DNA of 33,822 nucleotides from Pseudomonadota bacterium (GCA_003242685.1 QGVD01000039.1:1-33822), one strand, 5' to 3'; shown: positions 1 to 8,886, counted from the first letter of the stretch. Made by a program: numbers and translations. The notes: generated from the letters alone by a model not told the origin.

Positions 1-220
1 CGACCACGCCGTCCGCATCCAGAAACCGCTCGAGGCGCTCACGGGCACGGATGCGCATGTGGTGGCTGCACTTCGGGCAGACGTGCAGGTTGCGCTCGAG
101 CTCCGCTCGATAGAGCACCGCGTCGCAGGCGGGGCACTTGATCCAGAGCCCTTCCGGCACCGAGCGCGTGCGCCGCTCGGTCTTGATGCGGGAGGGCATG
201 ATCTTTTCGAACCAGGACAT
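1..220 (-). CDS. accD: Acetyl-CoA carboxylase carboxyltransferase subunit beta, N-terminal part
   Basis: This is the 5' end of accD; the gene runs off the left edge after 73 codons. AccD is the beta subunit of the carboxyltransferase that moves CO2 from biotin to acetyl-CoA, the first committed step of fatty acid synthesis in the cytoplasm. The visible part starts MSWFEKIMPSRIKTERR, the usual AccD opening, and carries the four-cysteine zinc ribbon at residues 29, 32, 48 and 51 (CPAC and CPKC). The ATG at 220 follows the truA stop by 16 bases, so the two genes are probably cotranscribed. In Pseudomonas trpF usually sits between truA and accD; here it is absent. Confidence 0.95.
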   Translation of the reverse strand, partial: MSWFEKIMPSRIKTERRTRSVPEGLWIKCPACDAVLYRAELERNLHVCPKCSHHMRIRARERLERFLDADGVV

Positions 221-236
221 GATCGTTCTCTGTCAA

Positions 237-1082
237 TCAGGGCGCCGGATGCGCACTTCCGGGTGCGACGGGCAGGGCGGCGATCATACCGGATCGGCCG
301 GCTCCCCCGCCCTGCTCCTGCATCTGCGGCAGCCCGAAGGCCGCCGGGTAGCGCACCGACCACAGGTACAGGCCCTCGGGCGGCGCCGTTGCGGCGTTCT
401 GCCTGCGGTCGCGCGTCGCGAGCACCTCGGCCGACCATTCCGGCGGCGCATCACCCCGCCCGATGGCGATCAGGAGACCCGCGATGTTGCGCATCATGTG
501 GTGCAGGAAGGCGTTGGCGGTGGCCTCGATCACGATCCAGTCGCCGTGGCGCTCCACCTCGAGCCGCTCGAGCCGCCGTATCGGCGAGCGGGCCTGGCAC
601 TCGGCGGAGCGGAAGGCGCTGAAGTCGTGCTCACCGACGAGCGGTGCGGCGCCCGCCCGCATGCGCTCGTGGTCGAGCGGACGATGGATCCATGCGGCGC
701 GGTTCGCGACCAGCGCCGACCGCACCGGCCGGTTGAAGATGAAGTACCGGTAGGTCCGCGCCTCGGCGGAGTAGCGGGCGTGGAAGTGGCGCGGCACCGG
801 GCGTACCCATGCGACGCTGATGTCGGGCGGCAGATTGGAGTTGGCGCCGAGCACCCAGCCGCGCGACGAACGCACCGCGTGCGTATCGAAATGGGCCACC
901 TGCTCCCGGGCATGAACGCCTGCGTCGGTGCGCCCCGCGCAGACGAGCTCGACGGGCTCGTTCGCGACCTGCGCGAACGCGGCGGTGACGCGCTCCTGCA
1001 CGGAGGCCGGGCCGCGCTGGGTCTGCCAGCCGGCATAGGCCGTCCCGTCATACTCGAGGCCGACGGCGATACGGATGAGCAC
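237..1082 (-). CDS. truA: tRNA pseudouridine(38-40) synthase TruA
   Basis: TruA converts uridines 38-40 in the tRNA anticodon arm to pseudouridine. The 281-residue product contains the family motif CAGRTDAGVHA, with the catalytic aspartate at residue 53, and the later segment FLHHMMRNIAG. The start is a GTG at 1082 without an obvious Shine-Dalgarno sequence; no in-frame ATG is available close by. The last 30 or so residues (rich in Gly, Ala and Pro) extend past the conserved fold and look unstructured. It lies between fimV and accD on the same strand, the gene order known from Pseudomonas-type gammaproteobacteria. Confidence 0.95.
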   Translation of the reverse strand: MLIRIAVGLEYDGTAYAGWQTQRGPASVQERVTAAFAQVANEPVELVCAGRTDAGVHAREQVAHFDTHAVRSSRGWVLGANSNLPPDISVAWVRPVPRHFHARYSAEARTYRYFIFNRPVRSALVANRAAWIHRPLDHERMRAGAAPLVGEHDFSAFRSAECQARSPIRRLERLEVERHGDWIVIEATANAFLHHMMRNIAGLLIAIGRGDAPPEWSAEVLATRDRRQNAATAPPEGLYLWSVRYPAAFGLPQMQEQGGGAGRSGMIAALPVAPGSAHPAP

Positions 1083-1137
1083 GTTGAGTAGCCGACCGGC
1101 GGCGATCCCCTTCGCCGACTCGCTGCGATCGCCTCTA

Positions 1138-1159
1138 CCCGCTTCGTGTCAGGAGCGGG
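1138..1159 (-). terminator. Small hairpin in the fimV-truA gap
   Basis: A perfect 6-bp inverted repeat (CCCGCT / AGCGGG, 10-base loop) lies just after the fimV stop codon. A second dyad (GGCGATC / GATCGCC) is visible further on in the same 92-base gap. Neither is followed by a T run on the minus strand, so this may be a weak or Rho-assisted terminator, or only a chance GC-rich fold. Confidence 0.25.
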
Positions 1160-1174
1160 AGAGACCGTGAGGAA

Positions 1175-4100
1175 TCAGCCCGGCAGAGCCGCGATGAGGC
1201 GCTGTGCCTCCTGCTTCTGGGCCAGCGAGCCCTCCTGCAACACCTCCTCGAGGATGTTGCGGGCACCTTCGGGATCGCCCATGTCCATGTAGGCACGCGC
1301 GAGATCGAGCTTCGTGCCCACTTCGCTCATGGTGACGGGCTCGAGCTCCGGCAGCGCGAGATCGTCGGCCGAGAGCCGCTGCGTGGCGGCGAATTCACCG
1401 TCCGCCGGCGGCGTGGTGGGACCGACGTCGAGATCGACGTTGCCGTTCGCTTCACGCAGCGCGGTGTTGATGTCGCCCAGGTCGAAGTCGACGTCGCTGC
1501 TCACCTGGAGCCCGGCAATCTCGGAAGTGGCGGAGGAATCCGTGGCTGCCGGCGCCTCCTCGATGAGCGTCTGATCCTGGAACTCGTGGGCCGTCGATGG
1601 CGCGATCTGCGTGGCGAGCTCGTCGGCGTCGAAGTTCCATGATCCCGTCGCCGTGAACGTGGTGCCCGTGCCGGTCTCTCCGGCGCGGCGCTCGGCCTCT
1701 TCCATGATCTGGCGTGAGCGCTCGTCGAGACCCGCGACCATCGTCGGCGCGTCTGCATCGGAATCGGAATCGAGACCGCGCAGCTCTCCGGTGCTCTCCA
1801 GCGCACCGAGATCGAGTCCGAGGTCGTCGATGGCGAGCTCCGCGGTCTGCTCCACACCCGACTGCCGCAGCGCCATTTCGACCTTCTGGCGGATCGTGGG
1901 ATTGTCCGGCGAACGCAGCGCGGGCTGCTCCACCGTCGGCGCGTCGGAAGCCTCGCCGAAGCCCGGAAGCATCTCCGTGGGCGCGAACCCGGTCGCGGCC
2001 GGCATCTCCCGGGTGATCTGCGCTGTCATCTCGCGCGTGGTGCCCGTCGCCGAATCCGCATCGGCGGACGAGTCGTCGAGCGCGAAATGCGTGTCGGTGG
2101 CCTGAGTCGAGGAAATCTCGTCGGACGCAGGGCTCTCACCCAGCGCCGAACCGATGTCGAGGTCGACCGATGCCGACGACGGCACCGGCTCGCCCATGAG
2201 GTCGAAGTCGACGCGGTTCTGACCGCCTTCGAGATCGAGATCGACGCCGCCCGCAGCCGCGCCGCTGACCGCACCGCCCGAGAACAGCGGGTCCTCCGGC
2301 GCGAGCTGCTTGCCCATGATGACGATCTTTTCCCACTCGCCCGGCGCCGCGGCGTCGCGCGTCTCAGCGAGCTCCCGCGCGGTCTGCAGGAACTGCTCGC
2401 GGTTGCCCCAGACGAAGTAGACCTCGAGGAGCTTGAGCTTCAGATCGCGACGCTCCGGCTCGCGCGAGATGGCCATGCGCACGAGGTCCGCCGCCTGGTC
2501 GTACAGACCGTACGCCATGTGGAAGTCGGCCTCGGCGAGCGGATCGCCCTGATCGAGATTGATCGCGGTGTCGTTGAGTGCCGCGACTTCGCCCGTGAGC
2601 GTGTCGTCGACGGAGACGCTGCGTGCGGCAGCGGCGATCGGCGTATCGCTTGCGAACGCCGGGCGCTCGTGGACACCCGACTCCTCGACGACGAAGGACT
2701 CCTCACGCGGAGCCGGTGCGGGGCGCGTAACCGGTGTCGAAGAGATGACGGGCTCGCGCTGCTCGGCCAGCTCCGCTCCGGCCGCGGCAAGGCGGCCCAG
2801 GGAATCGTGGAGGCTCGCCTGCTGTCTCGAACCCCAGGCGCGAACCCCAAAAAGGCCCGCCACTGCCGCCACGAGCAGGGCGATGAGCCACCAGAGACCT
2901 TTCAGCGTATCGAACAGCGAAGACTCAGCCTCGGCAGGCGCAGTCTCGGCCGGCGTGACCGCAGCCACGGGCGCGGCAGGCGCCTCTTCCACTGCCGGGG
3001 TATCGACCGGTTCCGCGGTCTCCGTCGCTTCGGCAACGGCTTCCGCAGCGGCGACGGTCTCGGCCGGAGCCGCTTCGATCTCGAGCTCGGCTTCGGCCTC
3101 CTGCGTGGCGGGCTGCTGGACAGGTGCCGCCGGCGCTTCGCCGAGCTGCCGCTGCAGGCGAGCGAGCTCCGCGTTGCGCAGCTCCAGCAGGCGGCGCGAC
3201 TCCTGCAGCTCCGCCTCGAGCTGCTGGATGCGACTCTGAAGGGCAGCGGTGTCGGCACCCGTTCCGGCCACCACACCTTCCGAGGAAGCATCCGAAGGCG
3301 TGACCAGCCGCAGCCGACCCGGCTCCTCGACTGCGGAACGCTCCGGTGCCGCACCGCGCCAGGCGGCGTACTGACGGCGCACTTCGGCGGCCGCATCGCT
3401 CGCCGAGATCGCTGCGACGGTTGCCGCGTCGGGAATACGGAGCACCGCGCCCGACCGCAGGATGTTCATGTTGCCGTCGAAGGCGCTCGGGTTCGCCTGG
3501 AACAGCGCCACCATCCAGCGCCGCGCCTCGACGCGGTCACCGCCGGCGAGCTCGCTCGCGATACCCGAGAGCGTGTCGCCGCGGCGGACGGTGTATGTGG
3601 ACTCGCCTGCGCCCGGCGCGACGGCAGGCGCTGCGATGCCCGGCGCGGCCGCAAGGGATTCCGCGGGCGCCGTCTGCGCATCCGGGCCTCTCTCGATCGT
3701 GCCGCCCCGCGCTTCGGTGCCGATAGACGGCGCGACGACAGGTGCGGCTGCGGTCTGTGTGGGCGTGTAGACCGGCGGATCGAGCAGCATCGTGTACTCG
3801 CGGACGAGACGTCCGCGGGCCCAGCTCACCTCGACGAGAAGCGTGACGAAGGGCTCGGTGACGGCCTCGCTCGACCGCAGCCGAAGCACCTCGCGTCCGT
3901 CCGGTGTGCGCGCCGGGCTCAGCGCGATCGTGCCGAGATGGGCCGGCCATTCGAGACCATAGCGTTCGAAGGTGTCGCGGGAGGCGATCTGCGCCTTCAG
4001 GCTCGAGAGCTCTTCGGGCGTTGCACCGATGAGCTCGATTTCCGCATCCAGCGGCGAGTTGAGGGAGGAATTGAGACGAATGTCTCCGAGGCCCAGTGCC

Positions 4101-4192
4101 AGTGCTGCGGGCGGAAAGACGAGCAGTCCGGCAATCGCCCGACCAACCGATTTGGCGACCATTACGACACCCCGCGCGGCGAAAGCCCGCAA
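1175..4192 (-). CDS. fimV: FimV/HubP-like polar pilus-assembly protein
   Basis: FimV proteins are inner-membrane, peptidoglycan-binding polar landmarks needed for type IV pilus assembly and twitching. The 1005-residue product has the full architecture: a signal peptide ending near residue 32; the conserved mature start LGLGDIRLNSSLNSPLDAEIEL; a LysM domain at about 199-254 (TYTVRRGDTLSGIA); a coiled coil at about 315-352; an Ala/Pro/Glu-rich linker; one membrane segment at about 431-452; a TPR-like stretch; a long acidic cytoplasmic region; and the C-terminal FimV domain from about 957 (LDLARAYMDMGD). The chosen start is a TTG at 4192 because AAAGGA sits 5 bases upstream. An ATG at 4162 (MVAKSVGR) gives a tighter signal peptide but only a weak GGGGTG site. 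Position between asd and truA is the classical one. Confidence 0.93.
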   Translation of the reverse strand: MRAFAARGVVMVAKSVGRAIAGLLVFPPAALALGLGDIRLNSSLNSPLDAEIELIGATPEELSSLKAQIASRDTFERYGLEWPAHLGTIALSPARTPDGREVLRLRSSEAVTEPFVTLLVEVSWARGRLVREYTMLLDPPVYTPTQTAAAPVVAPSIGTEARGGTIERGPDAQTAPAESLAAAPGIAAPAVAPGAGESTYTVRRGDTLSGIASELAGGDRVEARRWMVALFQANPSAFDGNMNILRSGAVLRIPDAATVAAISASDAAAEVRRQYAAWRGAAPERSAVEEPGRLRLVTPSDASSEGVVAGTGADTAALQSRIQQLEAELQESRRLLELRNAELARLQRQLGEAPAAPVQQPATQEAEAELEIEAAPAETVAAAEAVAEATETAEPVDTPAVEEAPAAPVAAVTPAETAPAEAESSLFDTLKGLWWLIALLVAAVAGLFGVRAWGSRQQASLHDSLGRLAAAGAELAEQREPVISSTPVTRPAPAPREESFVVEESGVHERPAFASDTPIAAAARSVSVDDTLTGEVAALNDTAINLDQGDPLAEADFHMAYGLYDQAADLVRMAISREPERRDLKLKLLEVYFVWGNREQFLQTARELAETRDAAAPGEWEKIVIMGKQLAPEDPLFSGGAVSGAAAGGVDLDLEGGQNRVDFDLMGEPVPSSASVDLDIGSALGESPASDEISSTQATDTHFALDDSSADADSATGTTREMTAQITREMPAATGFAPTEMLPGFGEASDAPTVEQPALRSPDNPTIRQKVEMALRQSGVEQTAELAIDDLGLDLGALESTGELRGLDSDSDADAPTMVAGLDERSRQIMEEAERRAGETGTGTTFTATGSWNFDADELATQIAPSTAHEFQDQTLIEEAPAATDSSATSEIAGLQVSSDVDFDLGDINTALREANGNVDLDVGPTTPPADGEFAATQRLSADDLALPELEPVTMSEVGTKLDLARAYMDMGDPEGARNILEEVLQEGSLAQKQEAQRLIAALPG

Positions 4193-4200
4193 GAAATTCC

Positions 4201-4243
4201 TTTAAATACAAGCGCTTGGGCCGCATTTCGCAGGCCCAAGCGC
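4201..4243 (-). terminator. Strong hairpin between asd and fimV
   Basis: A perfect 11-bp inverted repeat (GCGCTTGGGCC at 4233-4243 on the minus strand, partner at 4212-4222, 10-base loop) follows the asd stop by about 19 bases. On the minus strand it is followed by TTGTATTT, an imperfect U tract. It probably terminates much of the asd transcription. It also ends only some 10 bases before the fimV ribosome-binding site, so it could attenuate fimV. Confidence 0.65.
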
Positions 4244-4262
4244 GATGAGCAGGCAATATAAC

Positions 4263-5288
4263 TTATAAGTACTCGCGGACCAAAATCTCCGCGATCTGCA
4301 CGCTGTTCGTGGCAGCGCCCTTGCGAATGTTGTCCGCGACGATCCATAGATTCAGCCCACGATCCGAGCTGAGATCTTCACGTATTCTCCCGACATAAAC
4401 TGTGTCGCGGTTCGCTGCCTCGGTAGCCGGCGTGGGGTACCCGCCGGGCCGGCGCTCGTCCAGAACCTCGACCCCCGGTGCCTTCTCGAGCAGGGCCCGC
4501 GCCTCCTCGGCCGTCATCTTGCGGCGCAACTCGAGGTGCACCGCCTCAGAGTGTCCAAAGAAAACGGGTACCCGGACTGTGGTCGGGTTCACACGAATGG
4601 TCTGGTCCTCCATGATCTTCCGGGTCTCCCAGACCATCTTCATCTCTTCCTTGGTGTAGCCGTTCTCCATGAAACGGTCGATCTGGGGCACGCAGTTGAA
4701 GGCGATCTGCTTGGCGATGACCCTGGGCTCCACCGGGCCCCTGCCCGAGAGCAGCGCGGTGCTCTGCGCAGCGAGCTCCTCGACCGCCTCCCTGCCCGCG
4801 CCGGAAACGGACTGGTAGGTCGCGACGTTGATGCGCTCGATCCCCGCCGCGTCGTGCAGCGGCTTGAGCGCCACGACCATCTGGATGGTCGAGCAGTTGG
4901 GGTTCGCGATGATGCCCCGGTTGCGGTACTGCGCGATGGCGTGCGGATTCACCTCCGGCACGACGAGAGGGATGTCGTCGTCGTACCGGAAGTGGGACGT
5001 GTTGTCGATGACGACGCAGCCCGCGGCCGCAGCCTTCGGGGCGTACTCGGCCGACACTTCCCCGCCCGCGGAGAACAGGCCGATATCGGCCTTCGAGAAG
5101 TCGAAGGTGGCGAGGTCCTCGACCGGATAGCTCTTGCCCCGGAACACGACCGATTTACCGACGGAGCGGCTGCTGGCCAGGGGATAGAGCTCGGATACGG
5201 GGAAGCCCCGCTCCTCGAGTACCTGGATCATGGTCTCGCCGACCAGCCCGGTGGCGCCGACGACGGCCACCCGCCAACTCCTACTCAT
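4263..5288 (-). CDS. asd: Aspartate-semialdehyde dehydrogenase
   Basis: Asd reduces aspartyl phosphate to aspartate semialdehyde with NADPH, feeding lysine/diaminopimelate, threonine and methionine synthesis. The 341-residue protein starts MSRSWRVAVVGATGLVGE, a Rossmann GxTGxVG loop. The catalytic cysteine is residue 132 in IIANPNCSTIQ, and the active-site histidine region is FFGHSEAVHLE. The ATG at 5288 is preferred over upstream in-frame codons because it begins directly at the NADP-binding fold. It overlaps the end of aroC by 8 bases, with AGGAG 11 bases upstream inside aroC, which argues for translational coupling. Confidence 0.96.
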   Translation of the reverse strand: MSRSWRVAVVGATGLVGETMIQVLEERGFPVSELYPLASSRSVGKSVVFRGKSYPVEDLATFDFSKADIGLFSAGGEVSAEYAPKAAAAGCVVIDNTSHFRYDDDIPLVVPEVNPHAIAQYRNRGIIANPNCSTIQMVVALKPLHDAAGIERINVATYQSVSGAGREAVEELAAQSTALLSGRGPVEPRVIAKQIAFNCVPQIDRFMENGYTKEEMKMVWETRKIMEDQTIRVNPTTVRVPVFFGHSEAVHLELRRKMTAEEARALLEKAPGVEVLDERRPGGYPTPATEAANRDTVYVGRIREDLSSDRGLNLWIVADNIRKGAATNSVQIAEILVREYL

Positions 5289-6399
5289 TTGACTGACTGC
5301 TCCTGTTGCGTTGGGTGATGTCTGGTGTCGTGCAGACGACGTCCGCGTTCTGCGCACGGTGCCGCAGGTAATGGTCCATCAGCACGATGGCGAGCATCGC
5401 CTCCGCGATGGGCGTGGCCCGCAGGCCGACGCACGGATCGTGACGCCCCGTGGTGACGATCTCGACCGGATTGCCTGCGACGTCGATCGTCCTGCCCGGC
5501 ACCTGAATGCTCGAAGTCGGTTTCAGCGTCGCGTGCACGACGATGTCCTGACCCGTAGAGATCCCGCCGAGCACGCCGCCCGCGTTGTTGCTGAGGAAGC
5601 CTTCAGGCGTCAGCTCGTCGCGATGCTCACTGCCGCGCTGCGATGCGGCAAGCGTTCCGGCACCGATCTCGACCGCCTTCACGGCGTTGATGCCCATGAT
5701 GGCGTGCGCGATGTCGGCATCCAGCCGGTCGAAGACGGGCTCGCCGAGCCCGGGCGGCACTCCGGTGGCGACGACGGTCACACGTGCGCCGATGGAATCG
5801 CCTTCCTTGCGGATCTTCCAGATGAGCGCCTCGAGCTCCTCGACGCGCGACGGATCGGGACAGAAGAAGGGATTCTCGTAGGCGAACTCGGGCTTCACGG
5901 GATCGAGCCGCAGATCGCCGATCTGGCTGAGATATCCGTAGATGCGCACGCCGAGGCGATGCGCGAGATACTTGCGCGCGATGGCGCCTGCCGCGACGCG
6001 CACCACGGTCTCCCGCGCCGACGAGCGGCCGCCGCCGCGGTAGTCGCGCATACCGTACTTCTGCTGGTACGCGTAGTCCGCGTGGCCCGGGCGGAAGCGG
6101 TCCTTGATCTTCTCGTAGTCGCGCGAGCGTGCGTCGGTGTTCTCGATGAGAATGCCGATCGGCGTGCCGGTGGTTCGGCCCTCGAACACACCCGAAAGGA
6201 TGCGCACCCGGTCGGCCTCGCGGCGCTGACTGACGAAGTGGGAGGTGCCCGTGCGCCGCCGGTCGACGTCGCGCTGCAGGTCCGACTCGTCCAGCGGCAA
6301 CCCCGGCGGGCAGCCGTCGACGATGCACGCCATGGCCGGCCCGTGGCTCTCGCCACAGGTGGTCACCGTGAACAGCTTGCCGATGGTGTTGCCAGACAT
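5281..6399 (-). CDS. aroC: Chorismate synthase
   Basis: AroC makes chorismate from 5-enolpyruvylshikimate-3-phosphate, the last shikimate step, using reduced FMN as a catalytic cofactor. The 372-residue product has the family signatures: GESHGPAM near the N-terminus, RPGHADYAYQQKYGMRDYRGGGR in the middle, and the C-terminal GRHDPCVGLRATPIAEAM. The ATG at 6399 gives the standard start MSGNTIGKLF. It lies 37 bases after prmB and overlaps asd by 8 bases, so prmB-aroC-asd look like one transcription unit. prmB-aroC is also the order in E. coli. Confidence 0.97.
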   Translation of the reverse strand: MSGNTIGKLFTVTTCGESHGPAMACIVDGCPPGLPLDESDLQRDVDRRRTGTSHFVSQRREADRVRILSGVFEGRTTGTPIGILIENTDARSRDYEKIKDRFRPGHADYAYQQKYGMRDYRGGGRSSARETVVRVAAGAIARKYLAHRLGVRIYGYLSQIGDLRLDPVKPEFAYENPFFCPDPSRVEELEALIWKIRKEGDSIGARVTVVATGVPPGLGEPVFDRLDADIAHAIMGINAVKAVEIGAGTLAASQRGSEHRDELTPEGFLSNNAGGVLGGISTGQDIVVHATLKPTSSIQVPGRTIDVAGNPVEIVTTGRHDPCVGLRATPIAEAMLAIVLMDHYLRHRAQNADVVCTTPDITQRNRSSQSNE

Positions 6400-6436
6400 T
6401 GCCCGAATCGCCCGCAGCCCGTCTGCCGCCCGCGGC

Positions 6437-7378
6437 TCATGATCTTCCCGCTCTTCCGCCCCATGCCGCGAGCTGCTCCGCAGTCAGCAGGAACACGCCT
6501 CCTCCGCCGCGTTCAAACTCCAGCCACACGAAGGGCAGCTCGCGGAACGCGCGCCGCACTGCGTACTCGGTGTTACCCACCTCGACGACCAGAATGCCGC
6601 GCGGCCGCAGATGACGGCCGGCATCACGCAGAATCACCCGGACGGAATCGAGACCCGCGCGTCCCGCGGCGAGAGCCTTCCGCGGCTCGTGTCGATACTC
6701 GGGGGGCAGACCCGCGAGCTCGCGCGTACCTACGTAAGGCGGATTGCTGACGATGATATCGTAGGTTTCGCCTTTCAGCGCGGCGAAATGGTCGGATTTC
6801 ACCAGCCTTACGCGCCTTGTCAGGCGGTGCAGCCTCACGTTGATGCGCGCCACCTCGAGCGCCTCGTCCGCGATGTCGACGGCGTCCACCCGCGCACGGG
6901 GGAACGCCTTCGCGCAGGCAATGGCGATGCATCCCGAGCCCGTCCCGACGTCGAGAATCCGCTGCACCCGTCTGGGGTCGATCCACGGGCTGAAGCCCCG
7001 CTCGATGAGCTCGGCGATGGGCGAGCGCGGAATGAGCACGCGCTGATCGACGTAGAAAGGGAGACCCGCAAACCACGTGCGCCGCGTGAGGTAGACGGCC
7101 GGGATCCGCTCGCGGATGCGGCGGTCGAGCAGCGCCTCCACGCGCTTCTCTCCTTCCTGCGAGACGCGCCGTGAATAGATCCGGGGCGTGAACTCGTCGG
7201 GGAGCTCGAGCGCGTGCCAGACGAGCGCGGCCGCCTCGTCCCACGCGTTGTCCGTGCCGTGCCCGAAGAAGACGCGCGCACGCGCGAGGCGCCGCGCGCC
7301 GCGTGCGATGAGCGCGCGCACCGTGGGTTTTCGTGTGCGCGAACGGGCGGTGTAGCGTTTATGGGATAATTTCTGCAT
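6437..7378 (-). CDS. prmB: Ribosomal protein L3 N5-glutamine methyltransferase PrmB
   Basis: PrmB methylates a glutamine of ribosomal protein L3 (uL3) using S-adenosylmethionine. The product has the PrmB-specific N-terminal segment FFGHGTDNAWDEA, the SAM-binding ILDVGTGSGCIAIACA, and the glutamine-methylase motif NPPY in IIVSNPPYVG, then EYRHEPRKALAAG. The start is uncertain. The ATG at 7378 fits the family length, but its CAT overlaps the ATG of the divergent gene at 7377; a GTG at 7390 is also in frame. Neither has a well-placed Shine-Dalgarno sequence. The tail EQLAAWGGRAGRS is close to the usual family end. Confidence 0.93.
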   Translation of the reverse strand: MQKLSHKRYTARSRTRKPTVRALIARGARRLARARVFFGHGTDNAWDEAAALVWHALELPDEFTPRIYSRRVSQEGEKRVEALLDRRIRERIPAVYLTRRTWFAGLPFYVDQRVLIPRSPIAELIERGFSPWIDPRRVQRILDVGTGSGCIAIACAKAFPRARVDAVDIADEALEVARINVRLHRLTRRVRLVKSDHFAALKGETYDIIVSNPPYVGTRELAGLPPEYRHEPRKALAAGRAGLDSVRVILRDAGRHLRPRGILVVEVGNTEYAVRRAFRELPFVWLEFERGGGGVFLLTAEQLAAWGGRAGRS

Positions 7379-7991
7379 GAGTCGTATCACGTCCTGGATC
7401 GCCCTCGGGCTCGCGGCGGTACTCGCCGCGCTCGCCGGTTTCTGGCTGGCGCGTCAACTTGACAGCCCGGACCCACAGCTGACAAGCGGAACCTGGCTGC
7501 CGCAGCCCCGCGAGCTGCCCGAGTTCCAGCTCGTCGATCACACCGGCGCGCCCTTCACGCGCGAGAGCCTCCGCGGCCATGCCACGCTGGTGTTCTTCGG
7601 CTTCACGCATTGCCCCGACGTGTGCCCGGCCACGCTCGCGAAGCTCGCGCAGGTGAAACAGGCTGCATCGATGCCGCAGCTCCGCGTGCTGCTCGTGAGC
7701 GTCGATCCGGAGCGCGACACGCCCGAGGCGCTCGCCGCCTACGTCCGCGCCTTCGATCGCGAGTTCACGGGTGTGACGGGCGATCCGCAGGCGGTCGCGC
7801 AGCTCACGAGGAGCTTCGGTGTCGCGACGGCAAGGACGGAGCTGCCGGGCGGCGGTTACACGGTGGACCATTCCGCCGCGGTTTTCCTGCTCGATGCGCA
7901 GGGCCGGATGGTCGCGGTATTCACGCCGCCGTTCGAGGTCGCGCGCATGGCGGAGGATCTGCAGCGTGCGGCTTCCCGTCTCGGCGCCTGA
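7377..7991 (+). CDS. SCO1/SenC-family copper-binding thioredoxin-like protein
   Basis: SCO proteins deliver copper to, or keep reduced, the CuA site of cytochrome c oxidase, working at the periplasmic face of the membrane. The 204-residue protein has an N-terminal membrane anchor (about residues 7-25), a thioredoxin-like fold, the copper-ligand pair in CPDVC (Cys79 and Cys83) and the third ligand His165 in YTVDHSAAVFLLD. The ATG at 7377 opens directly into the anchor. No cytochrome oxidase gene is in the window, so the client is not shown by context. It ends 10 bases before psd and probably leads the psd-epmA-msrC-rarD run. Confidence 0.9.
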   Translation: MSRITSWIALGLAAVLAALAGFWLARQLDSPDPQLTSGTWLPQPRELPEFQLVDHTGAPFTRESLRGHATLVFFGFTHCPDVCPATLAKLAQVKQAASMPQLRVLLVSVDPERDTPEALAAYVRAFDREFTGVTGDPQAVAQLTRSFGVATARTELPGGGYTVDHSAAVFLLDAQGRMVAVFTPPFEVARMAEDLQRAASRLGA

Positions 7992-8001
7992 GGCCGCGCA
8001 G

Positions 8002-8886
8002 GTGGAGCGGCCCGATCCGCCGACGCTCGGCGCGCGGCTCTTCGTGGGAATGCAGTACGTTCTGCCGCAGCATCTGCTCTCGCGCGGCGTGAACCGTCTC
8101 GCGCGCGTACGCTTCCGTCCGGTCAAGAACGCGCTCATCGGCGCCTTCGTGCGCGGTTTCCGTCCGCAGATGCACGAGGCCGCCGAGCCCGATCCGCTCG
8201 CCTACGCGAGCTTCAACGAATTCTTCACGCGCGCGCTGAAGCCCGATGCCCGGGCGATCGCAACCGATGCCGACGCGGTCGCCTCTCCCGTCGACGGAAC
8301 GGTGAGCCAGATCGGCGAGATCACGGGCGATCGGCTCATCCAGGCGAAGGGACGCCACTACTCGCTCGATGCGCTGCTCGGCGGAACGCCGTGGAGCGCG
8401 CGTTTCACCGGAGGCGCGTTCGCGACGCTGTATCTCGCGCCGTACAACTATCACCGTATCCACATGCCGCTCGCGGGAACGCTGCGCGCGGCGTGGTACG
8501 TCCCCGGGCGCCTCTTCAGTGTGAACGCGACTACGGCTGCGTCGGTCACCGGTCTCTTCGCACGCAATGAGCGCGTGGTGTGCGTGTTCGAGGAAGGGTC
8601 GCTCGCGTTCGCGATGGTGCTCGTCGGCGCGCTGTTCGTCGGCAGCATTTCCACGGTGTGGCACGGCGACGTCACGCCGCGCAGTCCCCGGGCGCGCATC
8701 GATCTGCCGCTCGAGCCCGCGCACGCGCCGCTCACTCTCCCACGCGGTGCGGAAATGGGCAGATTCAACATGGGGTCCACCGTGATCCTGCTGTTTCCGC
8801 GCGGCGCCTTGAGGTGGCGCGCGGATCTCGCGCCGGGAAGCGTCATCCGCATGGGCGAGCCGCTCGCGAGGCTGGTGCAGCCGTGA
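8002..8886 (+). CDS. psd: Phosphatidylserine decarboxylase proenzyme
   Basis: Psd decarboxylates phosphatidylserine to phosphatidylethanolamine at the inner membrane. The proenzyme cleaves itself between Gly and Ser, and the Ser becomes a pyruvoyl group. Here the cleavage motif is MGST, with Ser259, instead of the common LGST. The catalytic PVDG and YHRIHMP segments are also present. I chose the GTG at 8002: it restores the family N-terminus ahead of QYVLPQHLLSR, and GAGG lies 8 bases upstream. The ATG at 8050 would remove conserved residues. The product is 294 residues. The stop overlaps the epmA start (GTGA). Confidence 0.94.
   Translation: MERPDPPTLGARLFVGMQYVLPQHLLSRGVNRLARVRFRPVKNALIGAFVRGFRPQMHEAAEPDPLAYASFNEFFTRALKPDARAIATDADAVASPVDGTVSQIGEITGDRLIQAKGRHYSLDALLGGTPWSARFTGGAFATLYLAPYNYHRIHMPLAGTLRAAWYVPGRLFSVNATTAASVTGLFARNERVVCVFEEGSLAFAMVLVGALFVGSISTVWHGDVTPRSPRARIDLPLEPAHAPLTLPRGAEMGRFNMGSTVILLFPRGALRWRADLAPGSVIRMGEPLARLVQP

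Noticed and set aside
2900..3130. Repetitive GC-rich sequence in the middle of fimV
   Set aside because: It encodes the Ala/Glu/Pro linker typical of FimV; codon-level repetition, not a mobile repeat.
2087..4261. 724-residue open frame on the plus strand opposite fimV
   Set aside because: It is the antisense shadow of fimV: arginine-rich, low complexity, no family motif, and fimV has clear domains.
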